Position numbers and translations under genes: made by a program. Shown here in pieces: positions 1-5,278 of a DNA stretch of 5,278 bases. The notes beneath the pieces are model-generated. The model did no database searches, was not told the DNA's origin, and was given only the letters and a program-made list of their open reading frames with translations. The first letter of the stretch is position 1, and each line of letters starts with the position of its first letter. The stretch is from Phycisphaeraceae bacterium (GTDB taxonomy: Bacteria; Planctomycetota; Phycisphaerae; Phycisphaerales; Phycisphaeraceae): assembly GCA_016763955.1 (NCBI GenBank), contig JAESSU010000013.1, positions 1 to 5,278 of the forward strand, written 5' to 3'.

Positions 1-2184
1 AAAACGGATCGCCATACCTGATGCGGTGCCTAGCAAGATGTGATCATTACCTGAGGTCCAAGTCACGTCGATGAGTTCATCATCATCACGCAGGCCGATG
101 GCAATTAATCCTGAACGGTTGACGTTACGGTACTCACTAAGTGCGGTGCGTTTGATACGCCCAAACTTGGTGGCAAAGACAAGGAAAGCTTCTTCTTTTT
201 CAAAGTCTTCAATGGGCATAAAGCGGCAAATGCGTTCGCCATCTTGCAAAGCAAGTAGGTTGATAATCGCACGGCCACGTGTGGTTCGGCTTGACTCGGG
301 AATTTCGTAAACCTTGATCTTAAAGGTGCGGCCCGTATTGGTAAAGCACAACGGATCATCATGTGTCGAAGAAACGAACATTTGTTCGGTAAAGTCATTT
401 TCACGGATGTCCGCACCAATGACACCGCGGCCGCCACGGCCTTGAGTCCGGTATTCTTCTACTGGCAAACGTTTGACGAAACCTTCATGGGTGATGGTGA
501 CCGCGACGGTTTCAACGGGAGTCAGGGCACCAAGATCAAAGGTCCCGATTTCTTCTTCGCTGAACATCGTGCGTCGTGGGCGAGCATACTTGGTCTTGAG
601 TTCTTCAGTGTCATCGAGAATCATTTGGTTGACACGAGAGTCGTTTGCCAGAATGTCTTCATAGTCAATGATGTGAGCCAGCAAGTCGGAATAGTTAGAA
701 ACGAGCTTGTCAATTTCTAAACCGACAAGTTGAAGCAATTGCAAGCGACCAATGGCTTCAGCTTGAAGACGCGAAAGGTGCATATCATTTTCAGCAGTAA
801 CTGCTTTAAAGCGTTCTGGAATTTGCGGAGCATAGGGGTGGTCTGCTGGGATACGGAACCCACGCTGCATTAATTTTTCGATTGCTTCATCACGAGTTTG
901 TGATGAGCGGATGAGTTTAATCACTTCATCAATGTCGCAGACTGCGTAGATTAGGCCCTCAATACGGTGAGCTTCTTGTTGAGCTTTACGCAGTTTAAAC
1001 ATTGTCCGGCGACGAATCACTTCAAAGCGATGCTTGATAAAATAATCAATCATATCTCTGAGGGTCAACGTCCGGGGCTGACCTTCAACCAAAGAGATGT
1101 TGATAATGCTAAACGTCGATTGCAAGGGTGTGAGTTGATAGAGCTGGTTTTCAACCACAATGGGGTCTGCCCCCTTTTTCAAGTCGATCACCACACGCAT
1201 GCCCACACGGTTGGATGATTCATCCACGATGTTGGAAATGTCGGTGAGTTTGTCGTTCTTTCGGCAGTCAACAATTTTGGCAATGATGCTGTCGTTCTTG
1301 GCAACCTGATAGGGGATCTCGGTGATAACCAAGCGATTGCGTCCCGTTTTGGTCTGTTCATGGGAGACCTTACCACGCACATAGATACGGCCGCGTCCTG
1401 AGCCATATGCCTGAGCCACGCCACTGCGGCCGCAGATGATGCCCCCGGTGGGGAAGTCCGGGCCGGGGACGATTTGCAGAAGTTCGCGTAAATCAAGATC
1501 AGGGTTGTGAACCACTGCGGTGATTGCATCACAAATTTCACCAAGGTTATGCGGCGGGATTGAGCAGGCCATCCCCACAGCAATACCTGTTGAACCATTG
1601 ACCATAAGGTTGGGGAACTTGCCGGGTAAGACTTTGGGTTCTTCGATGGTTTCGTCGAAGTTGGGCTGCCAGTCGACCGTATCCATTTTGAGGTCTTCGA
1701 GCAGTTCCATTGCATGTTGATGCAGTCGTGCTTCGGTGTAACGCATTGCTGCGGGTGGATCAGGATCGATTGAGCCAAAGTTTCCCTGTTTGTCTACCAA
1801 AAGGGCTTGGGTTTTCCACTCTTGGCCCATATTGACCAAGGTTGGATAGATGGCTTGGTCACCGTGGGGATGATACTTTTTCATCGTCTCACCAACGATA
1901 CCTGCACATTTGGTGTGCTTGCGACCGGGGGAGAGCGTCAGGTCGTTCATTGCCACAAGGATACGACGTTGTGAGGGCTTTAACCCATCACGTACATCCG
2001 GCAAAGCGCGATCGACAATGGTGCTCATTGCATAGGTCAGATAGCTTTCTCCAAGCTCCTTCTCAATGGGCTGGTCGATGATGCGACCTGTCATAATGGG
2101 TGCGGGAATGCCGAAATCTTCCGTCATTTCTTCAGGCGTGTTTTCGGGGGTATCTTCTGGCGTTGGGGGCGTGGTTTCGCTCAT
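1..2184 (-). CDS. gyrA: DNA gyrase subunit A, N-terminal 728 residues (3' end beyond window)
   Basis: This is the DNA-cleaving and rejoining subunit of gyrase, which with GyrB introduces negative supercoils using ATP in the cytoplasm. Residues 48-80 hold the conserved [20 protein letters not shown] and KPSQRRIL segments. The YHPHGD motif is at 104-109. The catalytic tyrosine is Tyr149 in [10 protein letters not shown], equivalent to E. coli Tyr122, preceded by Arg148. The winged-helix/tower region and coiled coil follow. The GyrA box QGRGGRG lies at 581-587 at the start of the C-terminal DNA-wrapping domain, which marks this as gyrase rather than topoisomerase IV ParC. The reading frame is open from codon 1 to codon 728, with part of the wrapping domain cut off by the left edge. 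The start is firm on the upstream side because an in-frame TAG immediately precedes the ATG. The Shine-Dalgarno candidate AAAGG is weakly placed, about 12 bases upstream. Residues 2-30 form an acidic, Pro/Thr/Glu-rich extension. Gln110 and Pro114 replace E. coli Ser83 and Asp87. Confidence 0.98.
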   Translation of the reverse strand, partial: MSETTPPTPEDTPENTPEEMTEDFGIPAPIMTGRIIDQPIEKELGESYLTYAMSTIVDRALPDVRDGLKPSQRRILVAMNDLTLSPGRKHTKCAGIVGETMKKYHPHGDQAIYPTLVNMGQEWKTQALLVDKQGNFGSIDPDPPAAMRYTEARLHQHAMELLEDLKMDTVDWQPNFDETIEEPKVLPGKFPNLMVNGSTGIAVGMACSIPPHNLGEICDAITAVVHNPDLDLRELLQIVPGPDFPTGGIICGRSGVAQAYGSGRGRIYVRGKVSHEQTKTGRNRLVITEIPYQVAKNDSIIAKIVDCRKNDKLTDISNIVDESSNRVGMRVVIDLKKGADPIVVENQLYQLTPLQSTFSIINISLVEGQPRTLTLRDMIDYFIKHRFEVIRRRTMFKLRKAQQEAHRIEGLIYAVCDIDEVIKLIRSSQTRDEAIEKLMQRGFRIPADHPYAPQIPERFKAVTAENDMHLSRLQAEAIGRLQLLQLVGLEIDKLVSNYSDLLAHIIDYEDILANDSRVNQMILDDTEELKTKYARPRRTMFSEEEIGTFDLGALTPVETVAVTITHEGFVKRLPVEEYRTQGRGGRGVIGADIRENDFTEQMFVSSTHDDPLCFTNTGRTFKIKVYEIPESSRTTRGRAIINLLALQDGERICRFMPIEDFEKEEAFLVFATKFGRIKRTALSEYRNVNRSGLIAIGLRDDDELIDVTWTSGNDHILLGTASGMAIRF

Positions 2185-2232
2185 CTAATTTATGCGCCTT
2201 TGTGCATTTTGGCATGGTCTAGCAAAGCGAAT

Positions 2233-2262
2233 ATTTTAACGTATTTCAAGGCATTTAGCCAA
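2233..2262 (-). promoter_or_regulatory. Candidate gyrA promoter
   Basis: Read on the minus strand, TTGGCT (2262-2257) is followed after 18 bases by TAAAAT (2238-2233), a five-of-six match to the sigma-70 -10 consensus. Transcription would start near 2226 and give a leader of about 40 bases before the gyrA ATG. The spacing is one base longer than optimal and the -35 is only a partial match. Planctomycete promoters are also not well defined by consensus, so this is a tentative call. Confidence 0.35.
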
Positions 2263-2281
2263 TGCCCGACAGCGTGGGCAT
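2262..2281. repeat. Small inverted repeat upstream of gyrA
   Basis: ATGCCC (2262-2267) and GGGCAT (2276-2281) form a perfect 6-base dyad with an 8-base spacer. It lies directly upstream of the candidate gyrA -35 and overlaps it by one base. It could be an operator or a chance match. There is no T-tract on either side, so it is not an intrinsic terminator. Confidence 0.3.
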
Positions 2282-2390
2282 GGCAGGTTTATAAAGGGGA
2301 ATTTTGTGGTTAAAAAATCGTGATAACCGGGTGCTGTGATCGGTTCAAAAAACGTCTTATTGCGTGCGACTTAAAGCTTCAAAAGCTCAT

Positions 2391-2431
2391 AGAAAAAAGG
2401 CAGCGTACAGACTTTACTGCACGCTGCCTTT
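2391..2431 (-). terminator. Rho-independent terminator of the symporter operon
   Basis: AAAGGCAGCGT (2396-2406) pairs perfectly with ACGCTGCCTTT (2421-2431) over 11 bp. After one mismatch, CAG/CTG (2408-2410 with 2417-2419) adds three more pairs around a 6-base loop. Read on the minus strand, the stem runs straight into TTTTTTCT (complement of 2398-2391), the U-tract of an intrinsic terminator. It lies about 30 bases after the symporter stop codon. No comparable T-run follows on the plus strand, so it is directional. It separates symporter transcription from gyrA, which needs its own promoter. Confidence 0.9.
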
Positions 2432-2460
2432 GAGGTTGTGATGTGATTATTTATTAAACG

Positions 2461-4467
2461 TTAGTGAGTTGGCGCATCGATCATAACCGTTGGGCTATTA
2501 CCTTCGGGTTCACGGATGGCTTCGACCATGTCTTGCACCTGCTGGGTCGGCGGTGGGAACAAGGGGGTGAGTCCCAAGGTGACAATAAAGTTTAAGAACA
2601 TCCCGACGGTGCCAATGCCTTGTGCGTTAATGCCAAAGAACCAGGGGTGACGAATTGCAGAATCGGGTGCACCAAAAATGGCGGCTGCGATTTCAGGATT
2701 AAGCATAATTGCATCAGCACGTTGGGTCAGGATATAAAATCCTGTGAACACGAGTCCAACGATCATGCCAGTGACTGCGGGGACGGTTCCGACACGTTTT
2801 GAGAAAATCCCTAAAACAATTGCAGGGAAGAATGACGCACAGGCTAAACCGAATGCAAAGGCCACCACTTCGCCGACAAATCCCGGAGGATGGATGCCAA
2901 AGTATCCGGCAACTAAGATGGCAAAACCAATGACGATTCGGCCCACAAGTAACCGGCTTTTTTCCGAAGCTGCCGGATTCACAACACGGTAGTACAAGTC
3001 ATGAGCGATACTGGAGCTAATGACCAGTAACAAACCTGAGGCAGTGGACAGAGCCGCTGCAAGACCGCCTGCTGCAACAAAGGCGATGATCCAGTTGGCA
3101 AGCCCTGCCATCTCCGGTGAGGCCAATACAATCATGTCCTTATCAGGATGATGCTTGGCTCCCACAGCGATAAGTTCGTTAAGTGGCTCAATGGGATGGG
3201 CCGTAAGCCAGCCCCCCGGATCAGCCATCATATTTTGACGTACATTCATGGGAACGCCATCAATTTTGAATACTTCGTTGGGCCATATTTGAGTCGGGCC
3301 CCCATCACGTCGGTCTTCTAATGCGATGGTCATTGGGACGCTGGTGGTGTTATTGGTGAACTGGACTGTGCCATCACCGTTTAGATCAAACCAGCTCACT
3401 AAGCCGGATTTTTCCCAAGATTTGTACCACTGGGGCAATGTTTCTTGTGTCTTACCATTTAGACCTGCAACGTTATCGAGCATGTAATAACGGGCAAAAC
3501 CAGCTAGGGCAGGAGCAGTCAGATAAAGGAAGCTGATAAACAGCAAAGCCCAAAAGCCCGACCAACGAGCAGCCTTGACAGATTTGACGGTATAGAAACG
3601 AATGATGACATGGGGCAAACCCGCTGTGCCACACATCAGTGCCAAGGCGACACAAAACACGTTGAGCTTGTTCCAATTTTCAATGGCAAAGGCGTCCGTG
3701 TACGACGTAAATCCAAAGTCTTGATTGATCTGATTAAGCTTATCTAACAGGTACGGCTGGGCGGAATCGACACTGGCTAAAACCTGTGACCCCAGACCAA
3801 TTTGCGGGACAGGTTGCCCCGTAAGGTTCATCGAGATAGCTATGGTTGGCACTAGAAACGCAGTGATCAAAACCCAATACTGAGCCACCTGAGTCCATGT
3901 AATGCCCTTCATCCCGCCGAGCGTCGCATAGACAAAAACGATGGCCATACCAATAAATACACCTGTCGTTAGAGGCACATCAAGGAATCGAGAGAAGACA
4001 ACGCCCACGCCTTTCATCTGTCCCACGACATAGGTAAAGCTCACAAAGATCGCGCAGATCACCGCCACGAAACGTGCGGGGTTTGCTTTGACACGGCTCC
4101 ACAGATCGTTTTGATCACCTTGATTTCTCACCGAGTAACGGTCACCAATAAAGTCCGGCACGGTGAAGTGACCAAACTTTCGCAAGTACGGTGCTAAGAG
4201 CAAAGCCAGTAGCACATAGCCTCCCGTCCAGCCCATTAGATACACACCGCCTGAGTATCCCATAGTCGAAATCAAACCCGCCATGGAGATAAAGGAAGCC
4301 GCGCTCATCCAGTCGGCAGCAGTGGCCATGCCGTTGGCAATAGCGGGAACACCCTGCCCAGCAACATAAAAACCCTTGGTGTCACGAACGCGACTCATCC
4401 AAGCGATATAAAGGTAAAGTCCAAATGACAGGCCCACAAATAGGTAGGTCCAATGCAGTACACTCAT
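2461..4467 (-). CDS. Sodium:solute symporter, VC_2705 subfamily (large subunit)
   Basis: This is an inner-membrane transporter of the sodium:solute symporter (SSS) family, expected to couple sodium entry to uptake of a small organic solute. I place 13 hydrophobic segments at roughly 4-24, 46-66, 72-95, 131-158, 165-184, 189-213, 265-285, 301-324, 453-490, 507-527, 531-554, 560-581 and 617-638, the usual SSS layout. In the ninth, AALSTASGLLLVISSS (471-486) matches the PutP sodium-site helix, with Ser474 and Thr475 aligning to PutP Ser340 and Thr341. The protein is long for an SSS member because of a hydrophilic insertion at about 325-452, which holds an EF-hand-like loop starting at Asp361. 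The start is supported by AGAGAA six bases upstream and by an in-frame TAA 27 bases upstream. A DUF4212 gene lies 56 bases upstream on the same strand, the pairing that defines the VC_2705 group. Relatives in the ActP branch carry acetate and similar monocarboxylates, but the substrate cannot be read from the sequence. Confidence 0.93.
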   Translation of the reverse strand: MSVLHWTYLFVGLSFGLYLYIAWMSRVRDTKGFYVAGQGVPAIANGMATAADWMSAASFISMAGLISTMGYSGGVYLMGWTGGYVLLALLLAPYLRKFGHFTVPDFIGDRYSVRNQGDQNDLWSRVKANPARFVAVICAIFVSFTYVVGQMKGVGVVFSRFLDVPLTTGVFIGMAIVFVYATLGGMKGITWTQVAQYWVLITAFLVPTIAISMNLTGQPVPQIGLGSQVLASVDSAQPYLLDKLNQINQDFGFTSYTDAFAIENWNKLNVFCVALALMCGTAGLPHVIIRFYTVKSVKAARWSGFWALLFISFLYLTAPALAGFARYYMLDNVAGLNGKTQETLPQWYKSWEKSGLVSWFDLNGDGTVQFTNNTTSVPMTIALEDRRDGGPTQIWPNEVFKIDGVPMNVRQNMMADPGGWLTAHPIEPLNELIAVGAKHHPDKDMIVLASPEMAGLANWIIAFVAAGGLAAALSTASGLLLVISSSIAHDLYYRVVNPAASEKSRLLVGRIVIGFAILVAGYFGIHPPGFVGEVVAFAFGLACASFFPAIVLGIFSKRVGTVPAVTGMIVGLVFTGFYILTQRADAIMLNPEIAAAIFGAPDSAIRHPWFFGINAQGIGTVGMFLNFIVTLGLTPLFPPPTQQVQDMVEAIREPEGNSPTVMIDAPTH

Positions 4468-4523
4468 GCGTGATTCTCTTTGTGTCAGAAATTAATTGGG
4501 ATATTTAGGTTCTCGCGCAGCGA

Positions 4524-4886
4524 TCACTGCTGATTGTTACGAAGCTTCTGCAATTCGTCATGATGCTTGGAATCCAGACGATTCATCACGATGCAGTACA
4601 CAAGAATTAGAATGACAAAAATGATAATGGAACCCTGCTGAGCAAACCAGAAGCCAAGTTTGTAGCCTGCGAACTGGTACTCGTTGAGCTTGTCAACAAA
4701 GAGAATCCCTGCCCCCAAACCTGCGGCTGCCCAGATAAATAGCAAAACACTCATGATCCATACATTGGCTTTCCAATATTTTTTTAGAGATGCGTGTATC
4801 CGTGCCTTGTTTTGGGGTGAGATGTTCGAACCCTCTGATGCATCGTTGGCCGTCGAACCGACGGGGGGCTGTTGCCCTTGTGACAT
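4524..4886 (-). CDS. DUF4212 protein, putative small subunit of the sodium:solute symporter
   Basis: This is a 120-residue membrane protein with two helices, at about 43-63 and 80-101. The polar N-terminal tail (1-40) is rich in Gln, Pro, Asn and Ser, and the C-terminal tail is charged. The KKYWKANVW stretch before helix 1 and the LGFWFAQQGSI and MNRLD segments around helix 2 are hallmarks I recall for DUF4212, found beside VC_2705-type symporters and analogous to the YjcH (DUF485) partner of ActP. A role in assembly or stability of the transporter is inferred. The chosen ATG has GGAGAA five bases upstream (4892-4897). A longer frame opens 20 codons earlier, but its extra residues do not resemble the family and it would begin upstream of the candidate -10 box. 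The gene leads a two-gene operon; the 56-base gap to the symporter holds no terminator. Confidence 0.92.
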   Translation of the reverse strand: MSQGQQPPVGSTANDASEGSNISPQNKARIHASLKKYWKANVWIMSVLLFIWAAAGLGAGILFVDKLNEYQFAGYKLGFWFAQQGSIIIFVILILVYCIVMNRLDSKHHDELQKLRNNQQ

Positions 4887-4925
4887 ATTGATTCTCCATA
4901 AAAATTTTCGATCGTGGAAACATAG

Positions 4926-4954
4926 ATCATAAAGAGAGATATGCAAGAGAGCAA
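4926..4954 (-). promoter_or_regulatory. Candidate promoter of the DUF4212-symporter operon
   Basis: On the minus strand, TTGCTC (4954-4949) and TATGAT (4931-4926) are separated by 17 bases. The -10 matches the sigma-70 consensus at five of six positions, while the -35 keeps only its TTG. Transcription would start near 4919 and give a leader of about 33 bases with the GGAGAA ribosome site inside it. The weak -35 would fit a promoter that needs an activator. Confidence 0.45.
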
Positions 4955-4960
4955 GGATTT

Positions 4961-4970
4961 CAAACGTTTG
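4961..4970. promoter_or_regulatory. Perfect 10-base palindrome upstream of the operon promoter
   Basis: CAAACGTTTG is its own reverse complement. It sits six bases upstream of the candidate -35 of the symporter operon, a place where activators commonly bind. The symmetry does not extend outward. A dimeric regulator site is an inference from position and symmetry alone. Confidence 0.35.
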
Positions 4971-4971
4971 T

Positions 4972-4988
4972 TTTACAATGCTTTACAA
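4972..4988. repeat. TTTACAA direct repeat with 10-base period
   Basis: TTTACAA occurs at 4972-4978 and again at 4982-4988, so equivalent bases lie 10 apart, about one helical turn. A shorter copy, TACAA, follows at 4991. Such phasing can reflect tandem binding of a regulator on one face of the helix, but the region is AT-rich and chance is a real alternative. Confidence 0.25.
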
Positions 4989-4993
4989 AATAC

Positions 4994-5023
4994 AAAACTG
5001 TCTTGTTTTATAAATACAGTTTT
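4994..5023. promoter_or_regulatory. Inverted repeat bracketing a TATAAA box between the symporter operon and ilvC
   Basis: AAAACTGT (4994-5001) and ACAGTTTT (5016-5023) form a perfect 8-base dyad with a 14-base AT-rich spacer. The spacer holds TATAAA on the plus strand (5009-5014), and also on the minus strand (5012-5007). The arms are 22 bases apart centre to centre, about two helical turns, as in many dimer operators. A protein bound here could block a -10 box. No good -35 is seen at normal spacing, so the promoter part is weak. No T-tract follows the dyad directly, which argues against a terminator. Confidence 0.35.
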
Positions 5024-5109
5024 ATCTCAATGGAGAACGGTTTTTTTATATCGTGGCATACAGGAAAAAAACTTAAATATTGCAGAGCTGAATCCTACAT
5101 TTTTTTTAG

Positions 5110-5125
5110 GGGGCGACTTTACCCC
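5110..5125 (+). other. Small GC hairpin in the possible ilvC leader
   Basis: GGGG (5110-5113) can pair with CCCC (5122-5125) around an 8-base loop. It follows a run of eight Ts (5100-5107) rather than preceding one, so it is not an intrinsic terminator for plus-strand transcription. If ilvC transcription begins upstream of it, this would be the only GC-rich stem in the leader. The stem is short and its function is unknown. Confidence 0.2.
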
Positions 5126-5169
5126 GTTGCCAATGCTTTGTACATTACACCACTTCCAATTACATCGAC

Positions 5170-5173
5170 GGAG
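5170..5173 (+). promoter_or_regulatory. ilvC ribosome binding site
   Basis: GGAG lies 10 bases upstream of the ilvC ATG. Together with an in-frame TAA at 5178-5180, just before the start, it fixes the initiation codon. Confidence 0.7.
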
Positions 5174-5180
5174 ATTTTAA

Positions 5181-5278
<98 letters not shown>

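Noticed and set aside
1188..1778. A 196-codon open frame on the minus strand inside gyrA
   Set aside because: It lies in an alternative frame of gyrA, whose own frame is continuous and matches GyrA residue by residue over this stretch. The alternative translation resembles no family I recognise.
1..2184. ParC (topoisomerase IV subunit A) instead of GyrA
   Set aside because: A GyrA box (QGRGGRG, residues 581-587) is present at the expected place after the coiled coil, which is the accepted distinction of gyrase from topoisomerase IV.
4887..4946. A start for the DUF4212 gene 20 codons further upstream (ATG at 4946)
   Set aside because: The added residues do not look like the family. The downstream ATG has GGAGAA at ideal spacing, and the candidate -10 box (4926-4931) lies inside the extension.
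5041..5107. T-runs at 5041-5047 and 5100-5107 as intrinsic terminators on the plus strand
   Set aside because: No stable GC-rich stem directly precedes either run. The nearest dyad ends 17 bases before the first run, and TCTC/GAGA at 5024-5035 gives only a 4-bp stem.

Overview
The window carries three transcription units of what looks like a Planctomycetota chromosome, perhaps from the class Phycisphaerae. That placement is inferred from recalled features of the GyrA protein: a cysteine-containing KCAGIVG stretch before the YHPHGD motif, a YPTLV segment after it, and a [12 protein letters not shown] active-site region. It is not a computed phylogeny. Base composition looks close to even. I see no mobile element, CRISPR array, tRNA or rRNA.

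Layout from left to right. (1) Positions 1-2184, minus strand: the first 728 codons of gyrA (DNA gyrase subunit A). The frame is intact throughout, and the 3' end lies beyond the left edge. (2) Positions 2185-2460: a 276-base spacer holding a possible gyrA promoter, a small inverted repeat and a strong intrinsic terminator that ends the next unit. (3) Positions 2461-4886, minus strand: a two-gene operon. The upstream gene encodes a 120-residue DUF4212 membrane protein. The downstream gene encodes a 668-residue sodium:solute symporter of the VC_2705 subfamily, related to ActP and PutP. (4) Positions 4887-5183: a 297-base divergent intergenic region with a candidate promoter for the operon, a perfect 10-base palindrome, a 10-base-phased direct repeat, and an 8-base inverted repeat around a TATAAA box. 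(5) Positions 5184-5278, plus strand: the first 31 codons of ilvC (ketol-acid reductoisomerase), cut by the right edge.

The genes do not form one pathway. gyrA is housekeeping, ilvC starts a branched-chain amino acid biosynthesis unit, and the symporter pair probably imports a small organic anion with sodium. The points most worth a second look are: replacement of both classical quinolone-contact residues in GyrA (Gln110 and Pro114); a large extracellular insertion in the symporter carrying an EF-hand-like calcium-binding loop; and the dyad-rich region between the symporter operon and ilvC. I did not find a clearly new multi-gene system here.
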